Shown: positions 27,201 through 32,098 of the stretch, in pieces
How positions within the stretch are numbered: position 1 is the first letter of the stretch
Layout: every line of letters begins with the position of its first letter
Assembly: GCA_017410245.1 (NCBI GenBank)
Contig: JAFQRE010000035.1
Span: 1 to 43,423, forward strand
DNA length: 43,423 bases
Source: Bacteroidaceae bacterium
GTDB taxonomy: Bacteria; Bacteroidota; Bacteroidia; Bacteroidales; Barnesiellaceae_A
Direction of reading: 5' to 3'
Translations under genes and position numbers: made by a program
Notes under the pieces: generated by a model
The model's database searches: none
What the model saw: only the letters and a program-made list of their open reading frames with translations
Told to the model about the DNA's origin: nothing

Positions 27201-30200
27201 TCATTGTATTTTCGTTCTTCTTGCTTCATCTGCGCGAAGTTGGGGTATCGTGCCGGGTCGAATGGTTTAATCTTTGCTGTGAGGGCTTTTTGCGCCTTGT
27301 CGCGCTCTTTGGTGAGAATGCCTTTGCGCCAAGATGCGTATTGGTCGGCTTCTTCGGCACCACGGCGCTCGGTGATGGCTTGAATGGCATCGCCGGCAGT
27401 GAGAGTGCCGATGTGTGTGTCGAAGTCGTCGTCGGATAGTTGGTCGGGGGTGACAGGTGTAGGCTCGGTGGATTGTGCTTGTTGAGTATTGGGAGACACG
27501 AGCGTCGTGTCTCTACGGTTGGGGGGTGTGGTGTCGGCAGGGGCAACAGGGGCATCAAGGGCGGCAGGGGTTGTGGCCTCGGTGGGTGTTGCTTGTTGGG
27601 TATCGGGAGTGATAGTTCCGGCAGGTGTTGTGGTGTCGGGTGTGGGTTGAGATTGTAGTACCTCGGCTTGTGCTTGTGCGTGCTCGGCTGAGATGAGGTC
27701 TTCGACGGGCTTGTAGATGCGGGCTGTTGTCTCGTCGATGAGTTGTTGTGTGGGTGTAACGCTGATGGGTTGTATGTCTTCGGCAATGGCTTGTTGCATG
27801 ACCCACTGCCCATCGGGAGCCTTTGTGCGTACTTGGTATATGTTACCTGCCGGGAGGGTGGCGATGGTGCTACCATCGGGCATATCGGTAATATCGGCTG
27901 TTCCGGTTACGAGGTATCCGTCTTGTCCTTTGAATTTGACTTGTACGGTATAGTCGGAGTCGCGTAGGGCATTGGCATTGATGTTGGCCATGGCGGCTTC
28001 GGCTTGCGGTGCTACGCTCTCTTTGAGACCTTTGATGAATGCGTTATAGTTGGTGCCGGCTACTACATAGTCGCGCTGTATGGTAAGCTCGTTGAATCGG
28101 TTGTTAATCTCGTAGAGTGCGGATATAGCTTGTTGGTCGTAGGGTGAGAGTGCATTAAACTCGGCCTCGGTGTATGGTTGAGCTATCAATGTACGAGCTT
28201 CGGGAGATAGGGTACTCTCGATTTCGGCACTGCGTGTGGCGAGCGTGCGCATGGTGCGTGTGATAGAAGATACCCACTTGCTTGCTTCTTGCGGTCGGCT
28301 TGTGGCGATGTTGTTGAGTGCATTGATTTCGGTGTCGGAATATTGTAGCGTGCGCAGGTTTTGGTTGGCGAGAGTATAGGCTTTGTTTACATCGCGGTGT
28401 ACCTTGGCCGATGCGATACCACCGGCAGCACCCATGAAGAGCGAGGTAGCCCCTGTAGTGATGGCTGTATTGATGAGGTTGTCGGTATCGAATACATAAT
28501 TCTCGCTATTGGGATCGAGCGAAGAGTCGCCCACAAAGATAGCGTTGAGTGTTTGGTCGAGTATTTCTTCGCCGTACTCAGCAATGGGACCTTGCAGAGA
28601 AGATGCAGATATGAATTGCGCCAAACCATTGCGTCGCAAACCTTCGCGGAGGTGGTTGTACCAACGAGGCGAGCGGAAGTCTTTGGACAAAGCACTTATG
28701 CCCTTGCCCATAAGACCACCAATTTTGTTGGTGATGAATTGAATGCCTTCACCACCAATAGACTCGGTGAGGTTGGTGATGAATCCCGAAGTAAGACCTT
28801 TCGCGATAGCATCGGTTGTATTGTCAGCACCGATGCGACCTGTATATTGTAAACCCCCTCGGCTTTCAGCCACTCCCCCTATCTCGCTATTGCTCGCAGA
28901 GGGAGAATAGCCGAGTGTACCGATTTGTCGCTCGATGATATCGTTATATACCGAAGAGCGTAGCGGTACTTGTACGGTGGCACGCATAATGCCGCCGGGG
29001 AGTTGAGAGAGTGTATTGCCAAGTGCGCGAGTGCCACGAGTGAACAGATTGCGAGCAGTACGATTGGCTATCTTGCCACCATTCTTGAGTGCGAGGTTGT
29101 TGATGTACTTAGTTACGGCCTTGCCAATAGCCTTGTTAGCCCCTTTGGTGAGAGCTCCGGCAGTTCCACCTGATAGAGCGAATTCGAGCATATAGGGTAC
29201 TTGTTCTCCGATGCCTTTCCCCACATTGTACCATCTGCCATTGGTATATGCAGCTTCGGTGAATTGTTTGTAGAGTGCGGCGTTGAGGAGAGCTTCTTCG
29301 GCTTGTGTAAGTTGTTGGTCGGCATCGGCTTTGTCGAGAATGTCTTTGAGGGTGGCGTTTTTGAAAAGCCCTTCAAGTCCGAGCGTAAGTGTGTCGATGT
29401 CGAATACAGCATCTGATACACCTTGAGCTAACCCGGCATCGTTGCGAACATTGTCCATGTGTTGCTCGGCATCGTTGATGTATTGTAGTGCTTGCGCATA
29501 CAGAGATGCATCGCGTGACATTGCAGTGTCGGCCGATGGGTTATATCCCATGTAGGAAGATGAGAATTGTCGTCCACTTGTTTTGGCAAGTTCTCGGTTG
29601 TAGAGTGCTTGCAGACGCTCTTTCTCTGACCTGTAGAGTTTCTCTGTATCTCGTTGCCATGCTTGCGATGATGCTTTTCCGATGAGGTCTTGCGCGACAG
29701 CTTCTTGTAATGGGTCTTGTGGTTTATAACCCCCTCGGCTTTCAGCCACTCCCCCTATCTCGCTATTGCTCGCAGAGGGAGAAATAGCAGAGGCTGATAT
29801 TTGTTGTGCATTGCGTTGTAGTATGTCGGGAGTGGCGGGTGCCGGCTCGATGTTGTCGAATGTGAGAGCTGATGCCTTTTGTCCTGTTTCTACGGCTTCG
29901 GGAGAATCGGGTATGAAGGAGTATCCACGAAGCATGGGGTTGGCTTTGTAGATGGGGTGTTTCAAAGCGAGAGATGCATTCTCTTGGAGAGGTTGCGGGA
30001 TAGAGAAGTCGGAGGCAAGGCGTTGCTCATAGTTGTCGTAATTGCCGATGCGAAAGTCGCCTCTCTTAGAAATATAATCGTAAAGTATGCGCCGATTACC
30101 TTTATCTTGCATTTTATTGAGGAAAGTATCGCGGTCGCCTATATTCTTGGTTGTATATCCCTTGTTAATAAGTGCGTCGTATAATTGTTCGGAGTGTGTC

Positions 30201-30202
30201 AT
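15281..30202 (-). CDS. Giant 4973-aa polyvalent protein, putative ejected virion protein
   Basis: A single uninterrupted frame of 4973 residues. The N-terminus (MTHSEQLYDALINKGY ... DFRIGNYDNYEQR) and hydrophobic glycine-rich patches near 335-410 and 578-602 suggest membrane-active ejection sequences. Recognisable modules: PBECR-type nuclease-like domain about 1301-1423 (IDLVWG, YGLAKLVKYH); inorganic-pyrophosphatase-like domain 1486-1641 (GNYKKGHIR, DGDHIDVFL); zincin peptidase with H1744-E-CIA-H1749; MuF-C/PBECR-type domain 2055-2170 (NLGMPSPILRSAGLP); large polyvalent-associated domain 2480-2905; a WFGDW/LPD insert 3015-3200; ADP-ribosyltransferase-like domain 3225-3373 (THYSPNKF, GFYFS, ELIAFSPNQIKSA); second zincin H3474-E-VVT-H3479; LPD38-like region near 4233 and transmembrane helices near 4438-4468. 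Linkers carry in-frame palindromic repeats. With the two upstream genes it forms a T7 gp14-15-16-like ejection cassette; domain names are from recognition, not search. Confidence 0.85.
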   Translation of the reverse strand: MTHSEQLYDALINKGYTTKNIGDRDTFLNKMQDKGNRRILYDYISKRGDFRIGNYDNYEQRLASDFSIPQPLQENASLALKHPIYKANPMLRGYSFIPDSPEAVETGQKASALTFDNIEPAPATPDILQRNAQQISASAISPSASNSEIGGVAESRGGYKPQDPLQEAVAQDLIGKASSQAWQRDTEKLYRSEKERLQALYNRELAKTSGRQFSSSYMGYNPSADTAMSRDASLYAQALQYINDAEQHMDNVRNDAGLAQGVSDAVFDIDTLTLGLEGLFKNATLKDILDKADADQQLTQAEEALLNAALYKQFTEAAYTNGRWYNVGKGIGEQVPYMLEFALSGGTAGALTKGANKAIGKAVTKYINNLALKNGGKIANRTARNLFTRGTRALGNTLSQLPGGIMRATVQVPLRSSVYNDIIERQIGTLGYSPSASNSEIGGVAESRGGLQYTGRIGADNTTDAIAKGLTSGFITNLTESIGGEGIQFITNKIGGLMGKGISALSKDFRSPRWYNHLREGLRRNGLAQFISASSLQGPIAEYGEEILDQTLNAIFVGDSSLDPNSENYVFDTDNLINTAITTGATSLFMGAAGGIASAKVHRDVNKAYTLANQNLRTLQYSDTEINALNNIATSRPQEASKWVSSITRTMRTLATRSAEIESTLSPEARTLIAQPYTEAEFNALSPYDQQAISALYEINNRFNELTIQRDYVVAGTNYNAFIKGLKESVAPQAEAAMANINANALRDSDYTVQVKFKGQDGYLVTGTADITDMPDGSTIATLPAGNIYQVRTKAPDGQWVMQQAIAEDIQPISVTPTQQLIDETTARIYKPVEDLISAEHAQAQAEVLQSQPTPDTTTPAGTITPDTQQATPTEATTPAALDAPVAPADTTPPNRRDTTLVSPNTQQAQSTEPTPVTPDQLSDDDFDTHIGTLTAGDAIQAITERRGAEEADQYASWRKGILTKERDKAQKALTAKIKPFDPARYPNFAQMKQEERKYNEQLASHRNKQQQIIDSTTAEIADIDRYLANRNRQIAAEREAENPLRNGIAQAVEKQPINTLEQYIARYIALGGRLRMTDQFSNGLAAELGITHGSQEHRELLSILSNNEGMTPEQLAQDISENIEPEYRHLINGRDTQDIRNAIIDTIAGGVTSRRRAYDFIADINQRATDEEQRYIDEQELQAEIDADTEQAIRDYEELLLSSITPHDLTIIDAMAGDYWDELLDIQQYEQEAYNDYDTPATSTAPRNTQQGAESTAIQSSTQQSNTTPISQDSQDTATIRPATPQQNDNGTTRQDVVELQPINLGQFGPIYNQFRGKAQEAIAFLSQKQDGEAIAALNHPEIGDIDLVWGNAGTGKSDGYGLAKLVKYHPEVLNNLQEIINDMHVTQRSMNRVQLESDTHQAAVRLTWNDEKKNWLLTAFEKKNSASDNTTDTDETSTRGKQNDTATLQNTVSTHKDTTSSLNNNNLQQKIAQAEAEVNTNPTEAQKEAGNYKKGHIRIGAFDITIEQPQGSIRRGVDANGKAWESKMHNTYGYIRGTEGVDGDHIDVFLANDMDSWNGEQVFVIDQYNEDGTFDEHKVMLGFNDIDQAYQAYLSNYEKGWEKKHNIVTTATTTDDFNMWIDSSHRKTKPFADYKSVKTTAGQATPAESNTDRRDTTLVSPEPSQAHDTKERQAKLAHIASWQQAIDVPIVILHDISEVDNQQAMANIQAGYRTPGWFTGGTVYIYLPHILDARDIDETIMHECIAHYGIPRLFATQEQADAFYDEVWNAMPESDQYRFLRYPGVSHLKGNESRRAAADEYIAHLAEQIRTKRAGEAEISLWKRIVSFLRNALRRANINLQLNDTDLTQLLLQSLDALKKNNELPKNNTTDRRDTTLVSPDSSQTTTKKQQSPSEADTNDELDIFLRENRAANDRHREQWKSIPRPRDLEKAYNAGDTQAIEQWKAGWEAFLQQLITMDLPVIDGTITTASRNKAVKMVQTPHGYKVDKESSAYKAFDYIEKSLKKRKKQLERNLTEEERRTIDIVKRGLRGELNNTRLRAVSETFDSQLQQQIDGTLPAGHIYNLGMPSPILRSAGLPNLPIELAASRLTDKSMQENHPFDIAEVRGLVDAIQDPHAIFRSATHIGSFVVLTEIQHGGRNFVVAIEANRRHGRIEVNSIRSIHYRNSNTHIANWIEDRLLEYAHKERMSEWFSKQRYNSADVRKLFRHTAKIVQNFENPKLPDTRFRIANQNQAIFVSNARQAVENIRQDRATPEQWLAMLQKNGGIKAGEDKWLGLSDWLKNYSPSVSRSDIGGVAESRGGSNTITRQQILDFINSNAIRIEEVHYTDRSEDELWEDFKSSTEGSEAINAQLYEDADEWVSENINPQDYNDEEEYEVARNNAIEDYIEDDLYGRNFDRAEQKVREAWEQGNLGEYTNPINSTRLDYTTPGLTDNHEIALTIPDIEPYNEYDDVHFGDAGGGRAVAWIRFGDTRLTQRTPINRKAVIGEKKHNDFGGDYYTIADNPKDFISHRQLKDGRMVFLPSVNGKYIGDTLDTAVFDTLNEAVAALQQYYDANPIYRNTSLNVLVIDEIQSKRHQDGREKGYRNREELIHQQQAEEEFRTATREFNALRNNLKEKYDYNNIEGSPLQRARLFLEKMSDEDRAQFNQLLERKQQAERVLQAMREPQLRIEDIQFTEHDGIIEGRYGDITSRFVEGTPRQAILQNIQEQLRTHRISDARRLVPDAPFDKNWHELAFKRMLRYAAENGYDHLAWTTGVQQAERYDIGNTVHAINRDETGILAETSSGDISIDFDSEGNITTGQFSGNTLSEVFGKETAVKILNMTPGQTLSGDNLRIGGEGMKAFYDRMLPSFVSKYVKKWGSKVQDITLPDLGDNGLTMHSVEITPDMRESVMQGQTMFRSIRPDESLTDYARAVVANSQQSTAPAGNNTSLPQNLKDRFSFRELEEQTFSAPASDSAIGEVPQGEGVNELSISPEEQDIIDRAKANGTYLLAPNGRPTNLTPRQWVQVRTRAFKEWFGDWLKQARVNKLRYATDATITGNEIEITDNEKQNKKNALEYGKTLQGEYTNKDTGNTIQLQRGRKNGGINEVLQHNYKDAEHLQSIAAIPQIIVNSIFVEEVPNKDTSKNPDVVAFQHYVCGLKIGNTDYTVHSLVAVDKKGDRYYDHNLIHIEKIKLLDIVQRQAVNGIGFGTTPDTESTTNSDYKYNALLSILQTNASKIVDENGEPMVATHYSPNKFTTFDTQKIGSTTDYGAFGKGFYFSPNMPEFRSFYGNERYDVYLNIKNPLILNDVEKIWQIRNDQRYADNLRFNSDKIQSEGYDGTVYINEQNGKILNHELIAFSPNQIKSATDNIGTFDSNNPDTRFRSASPLTTAQQVARQELPRRIEQHTAVLAKRLGVPITVLHSNDDLRPLGPDFNDLADWLDGNIDGHTHRMAGMFDAQSNKLFIFAHNIARTADPIAELESTITHEVVTHYGLRQLLGEQRLNTLLSDTWSAMPQDLQLRWGKYAMNLKRTDTLSPKQLATLYSSPAIQHKAAEEYIAHISESGVAEPTLWQHICATFRRLLRRIGLYSYKPTEADIRYILSQSYSYLTNKSHNNQQSPIGTDAPVAPATATTVADTRIADSALSTIEQATAEYAQYLDNQRQDIIDAITPAPDDSPTTVARKVMFRSIGGELVTRDNTELEKFLSDANRINNAIAENDARHKHTTIAEAHYDSMQRLHNLLDDLRKQGALIDERFDPWLTQNQARSRAQAETNIFDLTYRQPLYEAIAQSIRALFPGINTSDKAENAKGYSHLSLYAQARTAVERQAIKSAQARAEAEEKGEEYKERDFGGLAGIQEAIFGLYSAIDDKVEAAKGNIEKLTEIAIENGIPTVQEYIDNAEAKLGSPDTEGTTAHQLWTAIRTISAYQLTYGHNAGLTSRAGYQTLTYGHNIDGLLRDRYNMQVKQIKDNPGSYDNVTDYDNDGNATGTRKEINDNARIALNKLNQEYAEAIDAVPMPGKNGSWQTLIDTGWLTEEQVNGLHRYYMYYMPLKGHAELTAEDIVDYENKTPRNLSKIKAVEGHSHLAKDPFNQLILDTHGAIQNAEQNRWRTHLYNILTNNPNPSQYVVEQRFYKIETKSDGSKEYVPYGEVETINGVKVFIPGRPTAEELANGTALSYNNRFTRAEVDIPITNDQRKEHSVTVVVDGEAYSMFFYDKRIADAINGTNIKRPSDWLKYLDKLQALNRLYAGFKTSLNPTFTLISNLPRDWAEMVSNNLIEHGLAHAVTSFIYRVRATRVGDVQAALRKHQAGELLTMDDATTDVERYVVEFFNNGGSVNITQLPDYDTAKVELMEDLNTYMRTGEIPQGNSWARAFNNMAERVELAPRLATYIASRKLGHNISQSINDAKEATVNFDRKGSLSGIMGMFQLFYNASAQSVRRQIGLARRHPVRFAATYATIGLLSPLNCIMLSYIASLLLGDDDDNLDNIARNYFAINPELRRRYFIILIGDNYIRIPMAVNYLPYVTLGDVLANWRLNPNYRANSLKDTLDIVSALLDTFVPSMFAQPIGFAFDAVTAKNNEESANAWRSLAGSLGSTVLGFFFGRPIEPLMQSLGNYNFMGSTLFDMPYDKNSQEPAYLRARQYTQPVWVWASHLLNDITGGNDVHAGWLNIAPEQIENVMTVFGGYGEYGENVASLIGGGVEHIPQIVNEVVASYIDRDGLLPFVKETLRILYSHTLGEDEFKKSIPMLSRLYGGNTNERYEKAMQSMFYDDMTALAGYEEYRKNAITPSTRADFDRTYSPDEQRYFADLATMETIAKRIRKEIKAATPEGESPKYHEDERLKQLYNLANEQFHSLASGSYTPVDAPLYTYKYIEDALTKTPYRMADGTYRLIDYSREKKKAGDDNYVSVFDLPDDTANALIATYEIYRKAKNGGYSQLPSGYYPGMALDEIGKAHEQVFSALVNALDKQYNTANITLSTDK
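21284..21338 (-). repeat. Diverged copy of the 56-bp in-frame palindromic element (family A')
   Basis: Fifty-five bases aligned with family A (shared AACCCC, CCCCTAT, CGCTAT, GCTTGCAG or GCTCGCAG, and final GAA), encoding APASDSAIGEVPQGEGVN at about residues 2956-2974. The small hairpin GGCT-TTC-AGCC of family A is replaced by TCCC...GGGA, so both arms changed while pairing is kept. Confidence 0.6.
23287..23342 (-). repeat. 56-bp in-frame palindromic element, family A copy 3
   Basis: Begins AACCCCCTCGGCTTTCAGCC and ends GAGGGAGAA on the plus strand; differs from the other two copies only in the middle (TATATCGCTACGCGACAC). It encodes SPSVSRSDIGGVAESRGG at about residues 2288-2306, between the MuF-C-like domain and the next polyvalent domain. 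Confidence 0.8.
24557..24585 (-). repeat. 29-bp in-frame palindromic element, family B copy 3
   Basis: Arms GAGACACGA and TCGTGTCTC surround GCG, flanked by GG before and TACGGT after. It encodes RRDTTLVSP in the linker behind the first zincin domain (about residue 1875). Confidence 0.85.
25214..25242 (-). repeat. 29-bp in-frame palindromic element, family B copy 2
   Basis: The same 29 bases as at 24557, encoding RRDTTLVSP near residue 1656, in the linker between the pyrophosphatase-like and first zincin domains. Confidence 0.85.
27490..27518 (-). repeat. 29-bp in-frame palindromic element, family B copy 1
   Basis: The same 29 bases as at 24557 and 25214, encoding RRDTTLVSP near residue 898, in a Thr/Pro/Gln-rich linker (APVAPADTTPPN before, NTQQAQSTEP after). 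Confidence 0.85.
28852..28907 (-). repeat. 56-bp in-frame palindromic element, family A copy 2
   Basis: Identical over its 56 bases to the copy at 29728-29783. It encodes SPSASNSEIGGVAESRGG at about residues 433-451. Contains the perfect small hairpin GGCT-TTC-AGCC and a longer imperfect stem ACTCCCCCT / AGAGGGAGA. Confidence 0.85.
29728..29783 (-). repeat. 56-bp in-frame palindromic element, family A copy 1
   Basis: Identical to the copy at 28852-28907, 876 bases away. It encodes SPSASNSEIGGVAESRGG at about residues 141-159. The flanking codons differ between copies, so only the element itself is repeated. Confidence 0.85.
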
Positions 30203-30265
30203 ATATAGAAAAGTTTAATATTTAGAGTTATTAGAGCCATTAAGGGGTAAAAGGGCTAAAGGGTA

Positions 30266-31327
30266 TTACCAATCGAGGTCTTCGTCATTGATAGATGCCA
30301 AATCCCACACATTGGTTTCGTCAGTGTTTCCGGCGATATGTTGCGAGGGATTGTCATCAGTAACAGCCGAAGTGAGAGGTATATATTCTAAGGTATGATT
30401 GTTGAGAAAATTCGATGCGGTGGTTTGTGCATTTTTACCCAGTTTGCCTTCTGCGGCTTGCGAGACAAGAAGTTGCGCGTATGCGTTGTAGTTATTCTTT
30501 TTTAAGTCCTCGTAAAATAATACATAATCAGCACGATTGTTTTTGATGAGATGTTGCTCGATTGTCTTGGCAGTTTCGCCGAGTAGAGTCTGTTTCTCTT
30601 TATCAATTTTGTGGGAATAGCCGTCTGCATCGACGTATATGTATTTGTCATTTTTATTATTTAGTTTAACATTGATGCGATTTTTTGCTCTACGGTCTTC
30701 GAGCTCTAAATTATTTTTGTGTCGGCGTTGTTCTTGTATAGTATCGTTGTACGCATTGAGGGCATCGCCGATAGCATTGGCCCGTTGTTGTGCGGCATAT
30801 CTGTTATTGTCGGCGAGTTTGTCGTTGAATTGTCGTAGTGCAAGTCCACGTTGAGTGGCAAGTTTCTCGCGTTGCGAATCGCGATACTTGCGAAGTTGCA
30901 TCATAGCTGCATTGTATTGGTTGTCGGCTTCGGCTTGTTGTCGTTGTAGTTTGTAGGCGAGGTTGTTGTTTTCTTGCATCGCCGATGAGAGTTGCGGTGC
31001 AGGAGGAGTGTTCTTCCCTGACATGGCGGCGAGTGTGCCGATGAGTTGTAGTGAGTCGTACAGTGCACTCATGTTGCGCCCGGCCTTGAGTGTATTGGGG
31101 TCGTAGGTGTGTGTTCGTTGTGCTGTGGAGTGTAGTGCATCGATGGCGTTTCCTTGTGCCTCGATGTCGGCGATGAGGCGGTTGTAGTTGTCGTTGATGT
31201 GTTGTTCGTTGAGTTGTCGTTGAGCCTCTATGTCGCTGAGTTGTTGTTGTATGGAGTTGCCCTCGGGTGTGTTGTTGGAGGGTGGTGTTGGTGTTAGTTC
31301 GTCGTTGATGGAATATATGTTGCTCAT
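30266..31327 (-). CDS. Internal virion (ejection) protein candidate, coiled-coil (353 aa)
   Basis: A 353-aa hydrophilic protein with no signal peptide. Residues about 25-230 are rich in Gln, Asn, Arg and Ala with heptad-like patterns (QQLSDIEAQRQLNEQHINDNYNRLIADIEAQ; YKLQRQQAEADNQYNAAMMQLRKYRDSQREKLATQR), predicted coiled coil. A short strand segment (KYIYVDADGYSHKIDKEKQTLLG) and an alpha-helical C-terminal part follow. It is placed between the 204-aa membrane-type protein and the giant protein, all on one transcript, exactly as gp15 sits between gp14 and gp16 in T7-like phages. I infer that it forms part of the ejection core; there is no sequence signature that proves this. Confidence 0.65.
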   Translation of the reverse strand: MSNIYSINDELTPTPPSNNTPEGNSIQQQLSDIEAQRQLNEQHINDNYNRLIADIEAQGNAIDALHSTAQRTHTYDPNTLKAGRNMSALYDSLQLIGTLAAMSGKNTPPAPQLSSAMQENNNLAYKLQRQQAEADNQYNAAMMQLRKYRDSQREKLATQRGLALRQFNDKLADNNRYAAQQRANAIGDALNAYNDTIQEQRRHKNNLELEDRRAKNRINVKLNNKNDKYIYVDADGYSHKIDKEKQTLLGETAKTIEQHLIKNNRADYVLFYEDLKKNNYNAYAQLLVSQAAEGKLGKNAQTTASNFLNNHTLEYIPLTSAVTDDNPSQHIAGNTDETNVWDLASINDEDLDW

Positions 31328-31336
31328 GATGATGTG

Positions 31337-31951
31337 TTAGTTGAGTCTTGGGATAGTGACTGTTGTGGGTACTTGAGGGGCAGATGGTGTGGTCAATGGG
31401 TTGATTGCCGGTGGTGTTAAGGGGTCGGTGGTTGCTATGTTAGTTGCTGAGGTATTGTTTCCATAGTTGCCGATAGCTTTAGCTCCGATACCGAATGCTT
31501 GTGACGCGAAGTTCTGCCAGTTGGCCGCTTGTTGGTTGTATAGTTTGATCCAATCGTTGAATGATTGGTTTTGTGTTGCTTGGTGCTGTGCGAGAGCTTG
31601 GTCGCGACGTGTTGCGTTTGTGGCGTCGATGTTGGCGATAGCATCGGCATAGGCGCGAGCGTTTGCTTCTTTTGTGGCTGCTACGGCTTCGGGGGTTTGT
31701 CCTGTGATGACAGCGGTGTTGTTTTGTTGTTCTACTGTCTCGCGCATATTGTTGCGGAGAGTGCGTAGGAAGTTTTGTGTGTCGGCACGGTTGATGGCAT
31801 CTTGGTAGTACTGACGCTGGAAGAGAGCGTTGTTGAATTGGTCTCGCCGTTGTTGTTGCTCGGCGGCTTTGCGAGCTTGTGCATTTGCGCCGAGAGCTCC
31901 TGCGATGCCCCCGGCGAGTCCTAATGCTCCTGTGATGAGTGTTGGTATCAT
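31337..31951 (-). CDS. Internal virion protein with N-terminal membrane segment (T7 gp14-like role)
   Basis: A 204-aa protein starting MIPTLITGALGLAGGIAGALGANAQARKA, a glycine/alanine-rich hydrophobic segment, followed by a long amphipathic helix (EQQQRRDQFNNALFQRQYYQDAINRADTQNFLRTLRNNMRETVEQQN), an Ala-rich helix, then a proline/threonine-rich tail. Small ejection proteins of podoviruses (T7 gp14, P22 gp7-like) have this form and insert into the host outer membrane during DNA delivery. It is the first gene of the minus-strand ejection cassette and starts 147 bases from the divergent nozzle gene. Recognition rests on architecture and context. Confidence 0.7.
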   Translation of the reverse strand: MIPTLITGALGLAGGIAGALGANAQARKAAEQQQRRDQFNNALFQRQYYQDAINRADTQNFLRTLRNNMRETVEQQNNTAVITGQTPEAVAATKEANARAYADAIANIDATNATRRDQALAQHQATQNQSFNDWIKLYNQQAANWQNFASQAFGIGAKAIGNYGNNTSATNIATTDPLTPPAINPLTTPSAPQVPTTVTIPRLN

Positions 31952-32098
31952 ATATCAATGAGTATTTTTTTTGTGGGCAAAAATGGGGAAAATGAGTTGT
32001 ATGTGTGTGTTGTTTTTGGATTTATGGGTTTGTGAAAAATCCAATAGTAACGATAGAGGTGAGGGATAGTGTGTACTTTCGTGCTAAAAAATGGTATC

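Noticed and set aside
27520..27700. Repeated QQAxxTE and APVAP peptides in the linker near residue 870
   Set aside because: Low-complexity Thr/Pro/Gln linker; the DNA is not repeated as a unit beyond a few bases, unlike the palindromic elements.
15281..30202. Many long open frames on the plus strand opposite the giant gene
   Set aside because: They are Cys/Ser/Val-rich shadows of the coding frame with no recognisable domain or promoter.
32069..32098. Upstream start of the nozzle-like protein at 32069
   Set aside because: The added MCTFVLKNGI falls in the sequence resembling a -7 element (TACTTTCG) and the conserved-looking start is MEKSIVLRG.
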